Shown: in pieces, positions 26,090 to 41,735 of the stretch
How the letters are laid out: every line of letters begins with the position of its first letter
How positions within the stretch are numbered: the first letter of the stretch is position 1
Assembly (NCBI GenBank): GCA_947650365.1
Contig: OX393550.1
Location: 121,212,374-121,276,373 of the forward strand
From: Chamaelirium japonicum
Taxonomy: Eukaryota > Streptophyta > Magnoliopsida > Liliales > Melanthiaceae
Reading direction: 5' to 3'
Length of the DNA: 64,000 bases
Notes under the pieces: model-generated
Told to the model about the DNA's origin: nothing
The model's database searches: none
What the model saw: only the letters and a program-made list of their open reading frames with translations
Made by a program: the position numbers and the translations under genes

Positions 26090-28819
26090 TCATTCGTGCG
26101 AATGAATTAGAATGGATCGTACGAATGAGTAAGAATGGATCGTACGAATGAAGTAGAATGGATTGAATTAGAATGAATCGTACGAATGAATTAGAATGGA
26201 TCGTACGAATGAATTAGAATGGTTCGAATTAGAATGGATCGTGCGAATGAATTAGAATATGGATCGTACGAATGAATTAGAATGGATCGTGCGAATGAAT
26301 TAGAATGGATCGTACGAATGAATTAGAATGGATCGTACGAATGAATTAGAATGGATCATATGAATGAATTAGAATGGATCGTTTGAGTGAATGCGAATGG
26401 ATCGTGCGAATGAATTAGAATGGATTATACGAATGAATTAGAATGGATCGTACGAATGAATTAGAATGGATACATTCGTGCGAATCCATTCTATTTCATT
26501 CGTACGATCCACTCTAATTCATTCGCACGATCCATTCTAATTCATTCATACGATCCATTCTAATTCATTCGTACGATCCATTCAAATTTATTCGCACGAT
26601 CCATTCTAATTCATTCGTACGATCCATTCTAATTCATTCGCACGATCCATTCTAATTCATTCGCACAATCTATTCTAATTCATTCGTACGATCCATTCTA
26701 ATTCATTCGCACGATCCATTCTAATTCATTCATACGATCCATTCTATTTCATTCGTACGATCCATTCTAATTCATTCGTACTATCCATTCTAATTCATTC
26801 GTACGATTCATTCTAATTCAATCCATTCTAATTCATTCGTACGATCCATTCTTACTCATTCGTACGATCCATTCTAATTCATTCGCACGAATGAATCCAT
26901 TCTAATTCATTCGTATGATCCATTCTAATTCATTCGCATGAATGTATCCATTCTAATTCATTCGTACGATCCATTCTAATTCATTCATATGATCCATTCT
27001 AATTCATTCGTATGATCCATTCTAATTCATTCGCACGAATGTATCCATTCTAATTCATTCGTACGATCCATTCTAATTCATTCGCACAATCTATTCTAAT
27101 TCATTCATACGATCCATTCTAATTTATTCACACGATCCATTCTAATTCATTCATACGATCCATTCTAATTCGTAGAATGGATCGTACGAATGAATTAGAA
27201 TAGATACATTCGTGCGAATGAATTAGAAAGGATTGTACGAATAAATTAGAATGGATCGTACGAATGAATTAGAATATGGATCGTACGAAGGAATTAGAAT
27301 GGATCGTACGAATGAATTAGAATGGATACATTCGTGCGAAAGAATTAGAATAGATCGTATGAATGAATTAGAATGGATCGTACGAAGGAATTAGAATAGA
27401 TCATACAAAGAAATTAGAATGGATCGTACGAATGAATTAGAATGGATCGTATGAATGAATTAGAATGGATCGTGCGAATGAATTAAAATGGATCGTACGA
27501 AGGAATTAGAATGGATCATGCGAATGAATTAGAATAGATCATACGAATGAATTAGAATGGATCGTATGAATGAATTAGAATGGATACATTCGAGCAAAAG
27601 AATTAGAATGGGTTGTATGAATGAATTAGAATGGATCGTTTGAGTGAATGCGAATGGATCGTGCGAATGAATTAGAATGGATTGTACGAATGAATTAGAA
27701 TAGATTGTGCGAATGAATTAGAATGGATCGTACGAATGAAATAGAATGGATCGTACGGATGAATTAGAATGGATTGTGCGAATGGATTAGAATGGATCAT
27801 ACGATTGAGTAAGAATGGATTGTACGAATGAAATAGAATGGATTGTACGAATGAATTAGAATGGATCGTACGAATTTCATTAGAATGGATACATTCGTGC
27901 GAATCCATTCTATTTCATTCGTACGATCCATTCTAATTCATTCGCACGATCCATTCTAATTCATTCATACGATCCATTCTAATTCATTCGTACGATCCAT
28001 TCTTATGATCCATTCTAATTCATTCGTACGATCCATTCTAATTCATTCATACGATCCATTCTAATTCATTCGCACGAATGTATCCATTCAAATTCATTCG
28101 TACGATCCATTCTAATTCATTCGCACAATCCATTCTAATTCATTCGTACGATCCATTCTAATTCATTTATACGATCCAATCTAATTCATTCATACAATCC
28201 ATTCTAATTCATTTGCACGAATTTATCCATTCTAATTTATTCGTACGATCCATTCTAATTCATTCGCACAATCTATTCTAATTCATTCGCACAATCTATT
28301 CTAATTCATTCATACGATCCATTCTAATTCATTCGTACGATTCATTCTAATTCAATCCATTCTAATTCATTCGTACGATCCATTCTTACTCATTCGTACG
28401 ATCCATTCTAATTCATTCGCACGATCCATTCTAATTCATTAATACGATCCATTCTAATTCATTCGCACGATCCATTCTAATTCATTCACACAATCCATTC
28501 TATTTCATCCGTACGATCCATTCTAATTCATTCGCACGATCCATTCTAATTCATTCGCACGATCCATTCTAATTCATTCTTTCGTACAATCCATTCTAAT
28601 TCATTCATACGATCCATTCTAATTCATTCGCACAATATATTCTAATTCATTCGCACGATCCATTCTAATTCATTCGCATGATCCATTCTAATTCATTCGT
28701 ACGATCGATTCTAATTCATTCATACGATCCATTCTAATTCATTCGCACGAATGTATCCATTCTAATTTATTCGTACGATCCATTCTAATTCATTCGCACA
28801 ATCTATTCTAATTCATCCA

Positions 28820-28843
28820 TACGATCCATTCTAATGGATCGTA
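28820..28843. repeat. R-to-F turnaround CCATT-CT-AATGG (copy A)
   Basis: The 11-bp arms TACGATCCATT and AATGGATCGTA are separated by CT. The junction recurs near 56105 and 58145. Confidence 0.85.
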
Positions 28844-31800
28844 CGTAAGAATTAGAATGGATTGTATGAATGAATTAGAATGGATCGTGCGAATGAATTA
28901 GAATGGATCGTACGAATGAATTAGAATGGATACATTCATGCGAAAGAATTAGAATAGATCGTATGAATGAATTAGAATGGATCGTATGAATGAAATAGAA
29001 TGGATTGTACGAATGAATTAGAATGGATCGTGCGAATGAATTAGAATGGATCGTACGAATGATTTAGAATGGATCGTACGAATGAATTAGAATGGATACA
29101 TTCGTGCGAATGAATTAGAATGGCTCGTACGAATGAATTAGATTGGATCGTATAAATGAATTAAAATGGATCGTACGAATGAATTAGAATGGATCGTGCT
29201 AATAAATTAGAATGGATCGTACGAATGAATTAGAATGGATAAATTCATGCAAATGAATTAGAATGGATTGTATGAATGAATTAGATTGGATCGTATAAAT
29301 GAATTAGAATGGATCGTACGAATGAATTAGAATGGATCGTGCGAATGAATTAGAATGGATCGTACGAATGAATTTGAATGGATACATTCGTGCGAATGAA
29401 TTAGAATGGATCGTATGAATGAATTAGATTGTACGAAGGAATTAGAATGGATCATACGAATGAAATAAAATGGATCATAATCTAATTCATTCATACGATC
29501 CATTCTAATTCATTCGCACAATCTATTCTAATTCATTCGTATGATCCATTCTAATTCATTCGCACGATCTATTCTAATTCATTCGTACGATCCATTCTAA
29601 TTCATTCGCAGGAATGTATCCATTCTAATTCATTCATACAATTTATTCTAATTCATTCGTACGATCCATTCTAATTCATTCGTACAATCTATTCTAATTC
29701 ATTCGCACGATCCATTCTAATTCGAACCACTCTAATTCATTCGTATGATCCATTCTAATTCATTCGCACGAATGTATCCATTCTAATTCATTAGAATGGA
29801 TCATACGAATGAGTAAGAATGGATCGTACGAATGAAATAGAATGGATTGTACGAATGAATTAGAATGGATCGTACAAATGAATTAGAATAGATTATATGA
29901 ATGAATTAGAATGGATACATTCGTGCGAATGAATTAGAATGGATCGTACGAATGAATTAGAATAGATCGTGCGAATGAATTAGAATGGATCGTACGAATG
30001 AATTAGAATAGATTGTGCGAATGAATTAGAATGGATCGTATGAATGAATTAGATTATGACCCATTTTATTTCATTCTTATGATCCATTCTAATTTCTTCG
30101 TACAATCTAATTCATTCATACGATCCATTCTAATTCATTCGCACGAATGTATCCATTCAAATTCATTCTTACGATCCATTCTAATTCATTCGCACGATCC
30201 ATTCTAATTCATTCGTACGATCCATTCTAATTCATTTATACGATCCAATCTAATTCATTCATACAATCCATTCTAATTCATTTGCACGAATTTATCCATT
30301 CTAATTCATTCGTACGATCCATTCTAATTCATTCGCACAATCTATTCTAATTCATTCGCACAATCTATTCTAATTCATTCGTACGATCGATTCGAATTCA
30401 TTCGTACGATCCATTCTAATTCATTCGTACGATTCATTCTAATTCAATCCATTCTAATTCATTCGTACGATCCATTCTTACTCATTCGTACGATCCATTC
30501 TAATTCATTCGCACGAATGAATCCATTCTAATTCATTCGTATGATCCATTCTAATTCATTCGCATGAATGTATCCATTCTAATTCATTCGTACGATCCAT
30601 TCTATCTCATTCGTAGAATCCATTCTATTTCATTCGTACGATCCATTCTAATTCATTCGCACGATCTATTCTAATTCATTCGCATGATCCATTCTAATTC
30701 ATTCGTACGATCGATTCTAATTCATTCATAAGATCCATTCTAATTCATTCGCACGAATGTATCCATTCTAATTCATTCGTACGATCCATTCTAATTCATT
30801 CGCATAATCTATTCTAATTCATTCATACGATCCATTCTAATTTATTCGCACGATCCATTCTAATTCCTTCGTATGATCCATTCTAATTCATTCGTACGGT
30901 ATGATTCATTCTAATTCATTCGTGCGATTCATTCTAATTCAATCCATTCTAATTCATTCGTACGATCCATTCTAATTCATTTGTACGATCCATTCTAATT
31001 CATTCGTACGATTCATTCTAATTCAATCCATTCTAATTAATTCGTACGATCCATTCTTACTCATTCGTACGATCCATTCTAATTCATTCGCACGAATGAA
31101 TCCATTCTAAGTCATTCGTATGATCCATTCTAATTCATTCGTACGATCCATTCTATCTCATTCGGACAATCCATTCTATTTCATTCGTACGATCCATTCT
31201 AATTCATTCGCACGATCCATTCTAATTCATTCGCATGATCCGTTCTAATTCATTCGTACGATCGATTCTAATTCATTCATACGATCCATTCTAATTCATT
31301 CGCACGAATGTATCCATTCTAATTCATTCGTACGATCCATTCTAATTCATTCGCACAATCTATTCTAATTCATTCATATTGTGCGAATGGATTAGAATGG
31401 ATCATACGATTGAGTAAGAATGGATTGTACGAATGAATTAGAATGGATCGTACTAATGAATTAGAATAGATTGTGCGAATGAATTAGAATGGATCGTACG
31501 AATGAATTAGAAAGGATATATTCGTGCGAATGAATTAGAATAGATCATATGAATGAATTAGATTAGATCGTATGAATGAATTAGAATGGTATATATGAAT
31601 GAATTAGAATGGATCGTGCGAATGAATTAGAATGGATCGTGTGAATGAATTAGAATGGATCGTATGAATGAATTAGATTGGATCCTACGAATGAATTAGA
31701 ATGGATCGTACAAATGAATTAGAATGGATTGAATTAGAATAAATCGTACGAATGAATTAGAATGAATCATACCGTACGAATGAATTAGAATGGATCATAC

Positions 31801-31948
31801 GAAGGAATTAGAATGGATCGTACGAATGAATTAGAATGGATCGTGCGAATGAATTAGAATGGATCGTGCGAATGAATTAGAATGGATCGTACGAATGAAT
31901 TAGAATGGATCGTTCGAATGAATTAGAATGGATCGTACGAATGAAATA

Positions 31949-31976
31949 GAATGGATTCGCACGAATGTATCCATTC
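31949..31976. repeat. F-to-R turnaround, GGATTCGCACG type, copy 4
   Basis: Same junction. It opens the 1201-bp R+F unit at 31949-33149. Confidence 0.88.
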
Positions 31977-33149
31977 TAATTCATTCGTACGATCCATTCT
32001 AATTCATTCGTACAATCCATTTTAATTCATTCGCACGATCCATTCTTACTCATTCGTACGATCCATTCTAATTCATTCGCACGATCCATTCTAATTCATT
32101 AATACGATCCATTCTAATTCATTCGCACGATCCATTCTAATTCATTCACACTCATACGATCCATTCTAATTCATTCGCACGAATGTATCCTTTCTAATTC
32201 ATTCGTACGATCCATTCTAATTCATTCGCACAATCTATTCTAATTCATTCGAACGATCCATTCTAAGTCATTCGTACGATCCGTTCTAATTCATTCGTAC
32301 GATCCATTCTAATTCATTCGCACGATCCATTCTAATTCATTAATACGATCCAATCTAATTCATTCATACGATCCATTCTAATTCATTCGTACGATCCATT
32401 AGAACGGATCGTATGAATGAATTAGAATAGATTGTGCGAATGAATTAGAATGGATCGTACGAATGAATTAGAATGGATACATTCGTGCGAATGAATTACA
32501 ATGGATCGTATGAATGAATTAGAATCGATCGTACGAATGAATTAGAATGGATCATGCGAATGAATTAGAATGGATCGTGCGAATGAATTAGAATGGATCG
32601 TACGAATGAAATAGAATGGATGGTACGAATGAATTAGAATGGATACATTCATGCTAATGAATTAGAATGGATCATACGAATGAATTAGAATGGATTCATT
32701 CATGAGAATGAATTAGAATGGATCGTACGAATGAGTAAGAATGGATCGTACGAATGAATTAGAATGGATTGAATTAGAATGAATCGTACGAATGAATTAG
32801 AATGGATCGTACGAAGGAATTAGAATGGATCGTACGAAGGAATTAGAATAGATAGTACGAATGAATTAGAATGGATACCTTCGTGCAAATGAATTAGAAT
32901 GGATCGTACGAATGAGTAAGAATGGATCGTACGAATGAAATAGAATGGATCGTATGAATGAATTAGAATGGATCGTGCGAGTGAATTAGAATGGATCGTA
33001 CGAATGAATTAGAATATATTGTGCGAATGAATTAGAATGGATCGTACGAATGAATTAGAATGGATCGTACGAATGAATTAGAATGGATCGTATAAATGAA
33101 TTAGAATGGATCGTGCGAATGAATTAGAATGGATCATACGAATGAAATA
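31949..33149. repeat. 1201-bp R+F unit in copy A
   Basis: An R block of about 440 bp, then an F block of about 755 bp, bounded by GGATTCGCACG junctions at 31949 and 33150. The inner R-to-F switch is GATCCATTAGAACGG near 32397. It matches the two units at the right end of the window. Confidence 0.85.
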
Positions 33150-33177
33150 GAATGGATTCGCACGAATGTATCTATTC
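33150..33177. repeat. F-to-R turnaround, GGATTCGCACG type, copy 5
   Basis: Same junction with one base changed in the right arm (ATCTATTC). The R monomers that follow resemble those after 24451 and 51617 (both with CGCATTCACTCAAACG) more than those after 31949. Confidence 0.87.
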
Positions 33178-35340
33178 TAATTCATTCGTACGATCCATTC
33201 TAATTCATTCGTACGATCCATTCTAATTCGTTCGCACGATCCATTCGCATTCACTCAAACGATCCATTCTAATTCATTCATCTGATCCATTCTAATTCAT
33301 TCGCACGAATGTATCCATTCTAATTCATTTGTACGATCCATTCTAATTCATTTGTACGAATGTATCCAATCTAATTCATTCATACGATCTATTCTAATTC
33401 ATTCGCATGAATATATCCTTTCTAATTCATTCGTACGATCCAAATTCATTTATCCGTACGATCTATTCTATTTCATTCGTACGATCCATTCTTATCGTAC
33501 GATCCATTCTAATTCAATCCATTCTAATTCATTCGTACGATCCATTCTAATTCATTCGTACGATCCATTCTAATTCATTCGTAGGATTCATTCTAATTCA
33601 ATCCATTCTAATTCATTCGTACGATCCATTCTATTTCATCCGTACGATCCATTCTTACTCATTCGTACGATCCATTCGTATCCATTCTAATTCATTCGTA
33701 CGATCTATTCTAATTCATTCGTACGATCCATTGTAATTCCTTCGTACGATCCATGCTAATTCATTCGTACGATCCATTCTAATTCATTCGCACGATCCAT
33801 TCTAATTCATTCGTACGATCCATTCTATTTCATTCATACGATCCATTCTAATTCATTCATACGATCTATTCTAATTCTTTCGTACGTTTCATTCTAATTC
33901 TAATTCATTCGTACGATCCATTCTAAATCCTTCGTACGATCCATTCTTACTCATTCGTACGATCCATTCTAATTCATTCGCACGAATGAATCCATTCTAA
34001 TTCATTCGTATGATCCATTCTAATTCATTCGCATGAATGTATCCATTCTAATTCATTCGTACGATCCATTCTATCTCATTCGTACAATCCATTCTATTTC
34101 ATTCGTCCGATCCATTCTAATTCATTCGCACGATCCATTCTAATTCATTCGCATGATCCATTCTAATTCATTCGTACGATCGATTCTAATTCATTCATAC
34201 GATCCATTCTAATTCATTCGCACGAATGTATCCATTCTAATTCATTCGTACGATCCATTCTAATTCATTCGTACGATCCATTCTTACTCATTCGTACGAT
34301 CCATTCTAATTCATTCCTACGATCCAATCTAATTCATTCATACGATCCATTCTAATTCATTCGCACAATCTATTCTAATTCATTCATACGATCCATTCTA
34401 ATTTATTCGTACGATCCATTCTAATTCATTCATACGATCCATTCTAATTCATTCATATGATCCATTCTAATTCATTCGCACGATCCATTCTTACTCATTC
34501 GTACGATCCATTCTAATTCATTCGTACTATCCATTCTATTTCATTCGTACGATCCATTCTTACTCATTCGTACGATCCATTCTAATTCATTTGCACGAAG
34601 GTATCCATTCTAATTCCTTCGTACGATCCATTCTAATTCCTTCGTACGATCCATTCTTATTCATTCGTACGATCCATTCTAATTCATTCGTACGATCCAT
34701 TCTAATTCATTCGCACGATCCATTCTAATTCATTCGCACGATCCATTCTAATTCATTAGCACGATCCATTCTAATTCATTCGTACGATCCATTCTAATTC
34801 ATTTATACGATCCAATCTAATTCATTCATACGATCCATTCTAATTCTTTCGCACGAATGTATCCATTCTAATTCATTCTAATTCATTCTAATTCAATCCA
34901 TTCTAATTCATTCGTACGATCCATTCTAATTCATTCGTACAATCCATTCTAATTCATTCGCACAATCCATTCGCATTCACTCAAACGATCCATTCTAATT
35001 CATTCATGTGATCCATTCTAATTCATTCGCACGAATGTATCCATTCTAATTCAGTCGTACGATCCATTCTAATTCATTTGTACGAATGTATCCACTCTAA
35101 TTCATTCATACGATCCATTCTAATTCATTCGCACGAATGTATCCATTCCAATTCATTCGTACGATCAATTCTAATTCATTCGCACAAATGTATCCATTCC
35201 AATTCATTCGTACAATCCATTCTAATTCATTCGCACGATCCATTCTAATTCATTCGTACGATCCAATCTAATTCATTCGTACGATCCATTCTAATTCATT
35301 CGTACGATCCATTCTATTTCATTCATACGATCCATTCTAA
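33150..35340 (-). repeat. R satellite block
   Basis: A 2.2-kb R block with no gene. It starts like the left part of copy A: CGCATTCACTCAAACG at about 33246, and CATTTATCCGTACG near 33450 as at 25310 and 52480. It then becomes mosaic, with segments also found near 30.6, 44.0 and 45.3 kb (CTATCTCATTCG variants). The open frame at 33352-33573 is a satellite frame. Confidence 0.85.
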
Positions 35341-37147
35341 TGAATTAGAATGGATTGAATTAGAATGAATCGTACGAATGAATTAGAAAGGATACATTCG
35401 TGCGAATGAATTAGAATGGATCGTATGAGTGTGAATGAATTAGAATGGATCGTGCGAATGAATTAGAATGGATCGTATTAATGAATTAGAATGGATCGTG
35501 CGAATGAATTAGAATGGATCGTACGAATGAGTAAGAATGGATCGTGCGAATGAATTAGAATGGATCATATGAATGAATTAGAATGGATCGTATGAATGAA
35601 TTAGAATGGATCGTGCGAATAAATTAGAATGGATCGTATGAATGAATTAGAATAGATTGTGCGAATGAATTAGAATGGATCGTACAAATGAATTAGAATA
35701 GATACATTCGTGCGAATGAATTAGAATGGATCGTATGAATGAATTAGAATCGATCGTACGAATAAATTAGAATGGATCATGCGAATGAATTAGAATGGAT
35801 CGTGCGAATGAATTAGAATGGATCGTACGAATAAAATAGAATGGATTGTACGAATGAGATAGAATGGATAATACGATTGAATTAGAATGGATACATTCAT
35901 GCGAATGAATTAGAATGGATCATACGAATGAATTAGAATGGATTCATTCGTGCGAATGAATTAGAATGGATCGTACGAATGAGTAAGAATGGATCGTACG
36001 AATGAATTAGAATGTATTGAATTAGAATGAATCTGACGAATGAATTAGAATGGATCGTACGAATGAATTAGAATGGATCGTATGAATGAAATAGAATGGA
36101 TCGTACGAATGAATTAGAATGGATCGTACGAATGAATTAGAATGGATACATTCATGCGAATGAATTAGAATGGATCGTATGAATGAATTAGAATCGATAG
36201 TACGAATGAATTAGAATGGATCATGCGAATGAATTAGAATGGATCGTGCGAATGAATTAGAATGGATCGTACAAATGAAATAGAATGGATTGTACGAATG
36301 AGATAGAATGGATCGTACGAATGAATTAGAATGGATACATTCATGCGAATGAATTAGAATGGATCATACGAATGAATTAGAATGGATTCATTCATGTGAA
36401 TGAATTAGAATGGATCATACGAATGAGTAAGAATGGATCGTACGAATGAATTACAATGGATTGAATTAGAATGAATCGTACGAATGAATTAGAATGGATC
36501 GTACGAATGAATTAGAATGGATCGTACGAATGAATTAGAATGGATTGAATTAGAATGAATCGTATGAATGAATTAGAATGAATCATACCGTACGAATGAA
36601 TTAGAATGGATCATACGAAGGAATTAGAATGGATCGTACGAATGAATTAGAATGGATCGTACGAATGAGTAAGAATGGATCGTACGAATGAAATAGAATG
36701 GATCGTATGAATGAATTAGAATGGATACATTCGTGCGAATGAATTAGAATGGATCGTATGAATGAATTAGATTGGATTGTATGAATGAATTAGAATGGAT
36801 CGTGCGAATGAATTAGAATGGATCGTACGAATGAATTAGAATGGATCGTTTGAATGAATTAGAATGGATCGTACTTATGAATTAGAATGGGTCATACGAA
36901 TGAAATAGAATGGATCGTACGAAGGAATTAGAAAGGATCGTACAAACGAATTAGAATGGATCGTATGAATGAAATAGAATAGATCGTACGAATGAATTAG
37001 AATGGATCGTATGAATGAATTAGATTGGATCGTATGAATGAATTAGAATGGATTGTACGAATTAAATAGAATAGATCGTACGAATGAATTAGAATGGATC
37101 GTGCGAATGAATTAGAATGGGTCGTACGAATGAATTAGAATGGATAC
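35341..37147 (+). repeat. F satellite block
   Basis: A 1.8-kb F block. Its variant order (GTGTGAATG, CGTATTAATG, GAGTAAG, GAATCGATCG, GAGATAG, GGATTCATTCGTGCG) resembles the main F block of HOR-A, and part of it is repeated at about 36150-36640. It may be a displaced HOR-A fragment. It ends at an irregular junction, GATACATGATCCAGATCC, near 37143. Confidence 0.8.
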
Positions 37148-38122
37148 ATGATCCAGATCCATTCTAATTCATTCGCACAATCTATTCTTATTCATTCGTA
37201 GGATCCATTCTAATTCATTACTACGATCCATTCTAATTCATTCATACGATCCATTCTAATTCATTCGTACGATCCATTCTAATTCATTCGCACGATCCAT
37301 TCTAATTCATTCATACGATCCATTCTAATTCATTGTATATATCCATTCTAATTCATTCATACGATCCATTCTAATTCTACGATCCATTCTTACTCATTCG
37401 TATTATCCATTTTAATTCATTCACACGAATGTATCAACTCTAATTCATTCGTATGATCCATTCTAATTCATTCGCACGAATGTATCCATTCTAATTCATT
37501 CGTACGATCCATTCTAATTCATTCGTACGATCCATTCTAATTCATTCGTACGATCCATTCTAATTCATTCGCACGAATGTATCCATTCTAATTCATTCGT
37601 ACGATCCATTCTAATTCATTCGTACGATCCATTCTAATTCCTTCATATAATCCATTCTAATTCATTCGCACGAATGTATCCATTCTAATTCATTCGTTCG
37701 ATCCATTCTAATTCATTCGTACGATCCATTCTAAATCCTTCGTATGATCCATTCTAATTCATTCGTACGATCAATTCTGATTCATACGATCCATTCTAAT
37801 TATTTTGCACAATCTATTCTAATTCATTCGTACGATCCATTCTAAATCATTCGCACGAATGTATCCATTCTAATTCATTCGTACGATCCATTCTAATTCA
37901 TTCATACGATCCATTCTAATTCATTCGCATGAATGTATCCATTCTAATTCATTCGTATGATCCATTCTAATTCATTCGCACAATCTATTCTAATTCATTC
38001 ATACGATCCATCCTAATTTATTCGCACGAATGTATCCATTCTAATTCATTCGTACAATCCATTCTATTTCATTCGTATGATCCATTCTTACTCATTCGTA
38101 CGATCCATTCTTACTCATTCGT
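37148..38122 (-). repeat. R satellite block
   Basis: A 1.0-kb R block without genes. The stretch 37430-37850 follows 22690-23110 in variant order, including the atypical CTAAATCCTTCGTATG monomer and a TCAATTCT monomer. The block ends abruptly at GTACAAAGGAATTAG near 38122. Confidence 0.8.
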
Positions 38123-41100
38123 ACAAAGGAATTAGAATGGATCGTACGCAGAAATTAGAATGGTTTGTTCGAAGGAATTAGAATGGATCGTACAAATGAA
38201 TTAGAATGGATACATTCGTGCGAATGAATTAGAATGGATCGTACGAATGAGTAAGAATGGATCGTACGAATGAAATAGAATGGATCGTATGGATGAATTA
38301 GAATGGATCGTGCGAATGAATTAGAATGGATCGTACAAATGAGTAAGAATGGATCGTATGAATGAATTAGAATGGATCGTGCGAATAAATTAGAATGGAT
38401 CGAACGAATGAATTAGAATGGATCATACGAATGAATTAGAATGGATCGTATGAATGAATTAGAATGGATCGTGCGAATGAATTAGAATGGATTTTATGAA
38501 TGAAATAGAATGGATCATACAAATGAAATAGAATGGATCGTACGAAGGAATTAGAATGGATCGTATGAATGAATTAGAGTGGATACATTCGTGCGAATGA
38601 ATTCGAATAGATCGTGCGAATGAATTAGAATGGATTGTACAAATGAATTAGAATGGATCGTACGAATGAAATAGAATGGATCGTACGAATGAATTAGAAT
38701 GGATACATTCGTGCAAAAGAAATAGAATGGATTGTATGAATGAATTAGAATGGATCGTGTGAATGAATTAGAATGGATCATACGAATGAATTAGAATGGA
38801 TACATTCGTGCGAATGAATTAGAATGGATCGTGCGAATGAATTAGGATGGATCGTATGAATGAATTAGAATAGATTGTGCGAATGAATTAGCATGGATCG
38901 TACGAATGAATTAGAATGGATACATTCATGCGAATGAATTAGAATGGTTCGTATGAATGAATTAGAATGGATCGTATGAGTGAATTAGAATGGATACGAA
39001 GGAATTACAATGGGTCGTACGAAGGAATTAGAATGGAGAATGAATCGTGCGAATGAATTAGAATGGATCGTGCGATAAGAATGGATCGTACGAATGAAAT
39101 AGAATAGATCGTACGGATAAATGAATTTGGATCGTGCTAATGAATTAGAATGGATCGTACGAATTAATTAGAATTGATCGTACTAATGAATTAGAATAGA
39201 TTGTGCGAATGAATTAGAATGGATCGTACGAATGAATTAGAAAGGATATATTCGTGCGAATGAATTAGAATAGATCATATGAATGAATTAGATTGGATCG
39301 TATTAATGAATTAGAATGGATCGTGCGAATGAATTAGAATGGATCGTACGAATGAATTAGAATGGATCGTACGAATGAGTAAGAATGGATCGTACGAATG
39401 AAACAGAATGGATCGTATGAATGAATTAGAATGGATCGTGCGAATGAATTAGAATGGATCGTACGAATGAATTAGAATAGATTGTGCGAATGAATTAGAA
39501 TGGATCGTACGAATGAATTAGAATGGATCGTATGAATGAATTAGAATGGATCGTGCGAATGAATTAGAATGGATCGTACGAATGAATTAGAATGGATCGA
39601 ACGAATGACTTAGAATGGATACATTCGTGCAAAAGAATTAGAATGGATTGTATGAATGAATTAGAATGGATCGTGCGAATGAATTAGAATGGATCGTACG
39701 AATGAATTAGAATGGATACATTCGTGCGAATGAATTAGAATGGATCATACGAATGAATTAGAGTTGATACATTCGTGTGAATGAATTAAAATGGATAATA
39801 CGAATGAGTAAGAATGGATCGTAGAATTAGAATGAATCGTATGAATGAATAAGAATGGATCGTACGAATGAATTAGAATGGATACATTCGTGCGAATGAA
39901 TTAGAATGGATCGTACGAATGAGTAAGAATGGATCGTACGAATGAAATAGAATGGATCGTACGGATGAATTAGAATGGATCGTGCGAATGAATTAGAATG
40001 GATCGTACGAATGAGGAAGAATGGATCGTATGAATGAATTAGAATGGATCGTGCGAATGAATTAGAGTGGATCGTACGAATGAGTAAGAATGGATCGTAT
40101 GAATGAATTAGAATGGATCGTGTGAATAAATTAGAATGGATCGAACGAATTAGAATGGATCATACGAATAAATTAGAATGGATCGTATGAATGAATTAGA
40201 ATGGATCGTGCGAATGAATTAGAATGGATTATATAAATGAAATAGAATGGATCATACGAATGAAATAGAATGGATCGTACGAAGGAATAAGAATGGATCG
40301 TATGAATGAATTAGAGTGGATACATTGAATGAATTAGAGTGGATACATTCGTACAAATGAATTAGAATGGATCGTATGAATGAATTAGAATGGATCGTAT
40401 GAATGAATTAGAATGGATCGTGCGAATGAATTAGAACGGATCGTACGAATGAATTAGAATGGATCGAACGAATGAATTAGAATGGATACATTCGTGCAAA
40501 AGAATTAGAATGGATTGTATGAATGAATTAGAATGGATCGTGCGAATGAATTAGAATGGATCGTACGAATGAATTAGAATGGATACATTCGTGCGAATGA
40601 ATTAGAATGGATCATATGAATGAAATAGAATGGATTGTACGAATGAGATAGAATGGATCGTACGAATGAATTAGAATGGATACATTCATGCGAATGAATT
40701 AGAATGGATCATACGAATGAATTAGAATGGATTCATTCGTGCGAATGAATTAGAATGGATCGTACGAATGAGTAAGAATGGATCGTACGAATGAATTAGA
40801 ATGGATTGAATTAGAATGAATCATACGAATGAATTAGAATGGATCGTACGAATGAATTAGAATGGATCGTATTAATGAATTAGAATTGATCGTGCGAATG
40901 AATTAGAATGGATCGTACGAATGAGTAAGAATGGATCGTGCGAATGAATTAGAATGGATCATATGAAAGAATTAGAATGGATTGTATGAATGAATTAGAA
41001 TGGATCGTGCGAATGAATTAGAATGGATACATTCGTGCGAATGAATTAAAATGGATCGTCTGAATGAATTAGATTGGATCGTATGAATGAATTAGAATGG

Positions 41101-41735
41101 ATCGTGCGAATGAATTAGAATGGATCGTACGAATGAATTAGAATGGATCGTACGAATGAATTAGAATGGATCGTACGAATGAATTAGAATGGATCGTATG
41201 AATTAGAATGGATCGTACGAAGGAATTAGAATGGATCGTATGAATGAATTAGATTGGATCGTATTAATGAATTTGAATGGATCTTATGAATAAATTAGAT
41301 TGGATCGTATGAATGAATTAGAATGGATCTTGCGAATGAATTAGAATGGATCGTACGAATGAAATAGAATGGATTGTATGCAAGAATTAGAATAGATCGT
41401 GCGAATGAATTAGAATGGATCATACGAATGAATTAGAATGGATCATATGAATGAATTAGAATGGATCGTACGTATGAATTAGAATGGATCGTGCGAATGA
41501 ATTAGATTGGTTCGTATGAATGAATTAGAGTAGAAACATTCGTACGAAGGAATTAGAATGGATCGTACGAATGAATTAGAATGGATTATATGAATGAATT
41601 AGAATGGATCGTACGAATGAATTAGAATGGATACATTCGTGCGAATGAATTAGAATAGATTGTACGAATAAATTAGAATGGATCGTACGAATGAATTAGA
41701 ATAGATTGTACGAATGAATTAGAATGGATCGTACG
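38123..41735 (+). repeat. F satellite block
   Basis: A 3.6-kb F block, the second-longest outside HOR-A. It carries truncated monomers: GTGCGATAAGAATGG near 39070, ATGAATTTGGATCG near 39120 and CGTAGAATTAG near 39830. All three recur together at about 48.85-49.28 kb, so part of this block was copied to or from that region. The open frame at 38551-38781 (minus strand) is a satellite frame. Confidence 0.82.

Larger units (their letters stand above)
24451..33149. repeat. Large duplication, copy A
   Basis: Blocks: R to 26069, F 26074-26484, R 26485-27171, F 27172-27902, R 27903-28831, F 28833-29475, R 29478-29790, F 29791-30057, R 30058-31378, F 31379-31953, R 31958-32399, F 32400-33155. The same block order and the same private variants recur in copy B. 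Offsets are 27166 bp at the left edge, about 27241 near 26070 and 27286 from 27670 to 29475. No gene is present. Open frames at 24804-25043, 25856-26041 and 27672-27908 are satellite reading frames. Confidence 0.88.
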
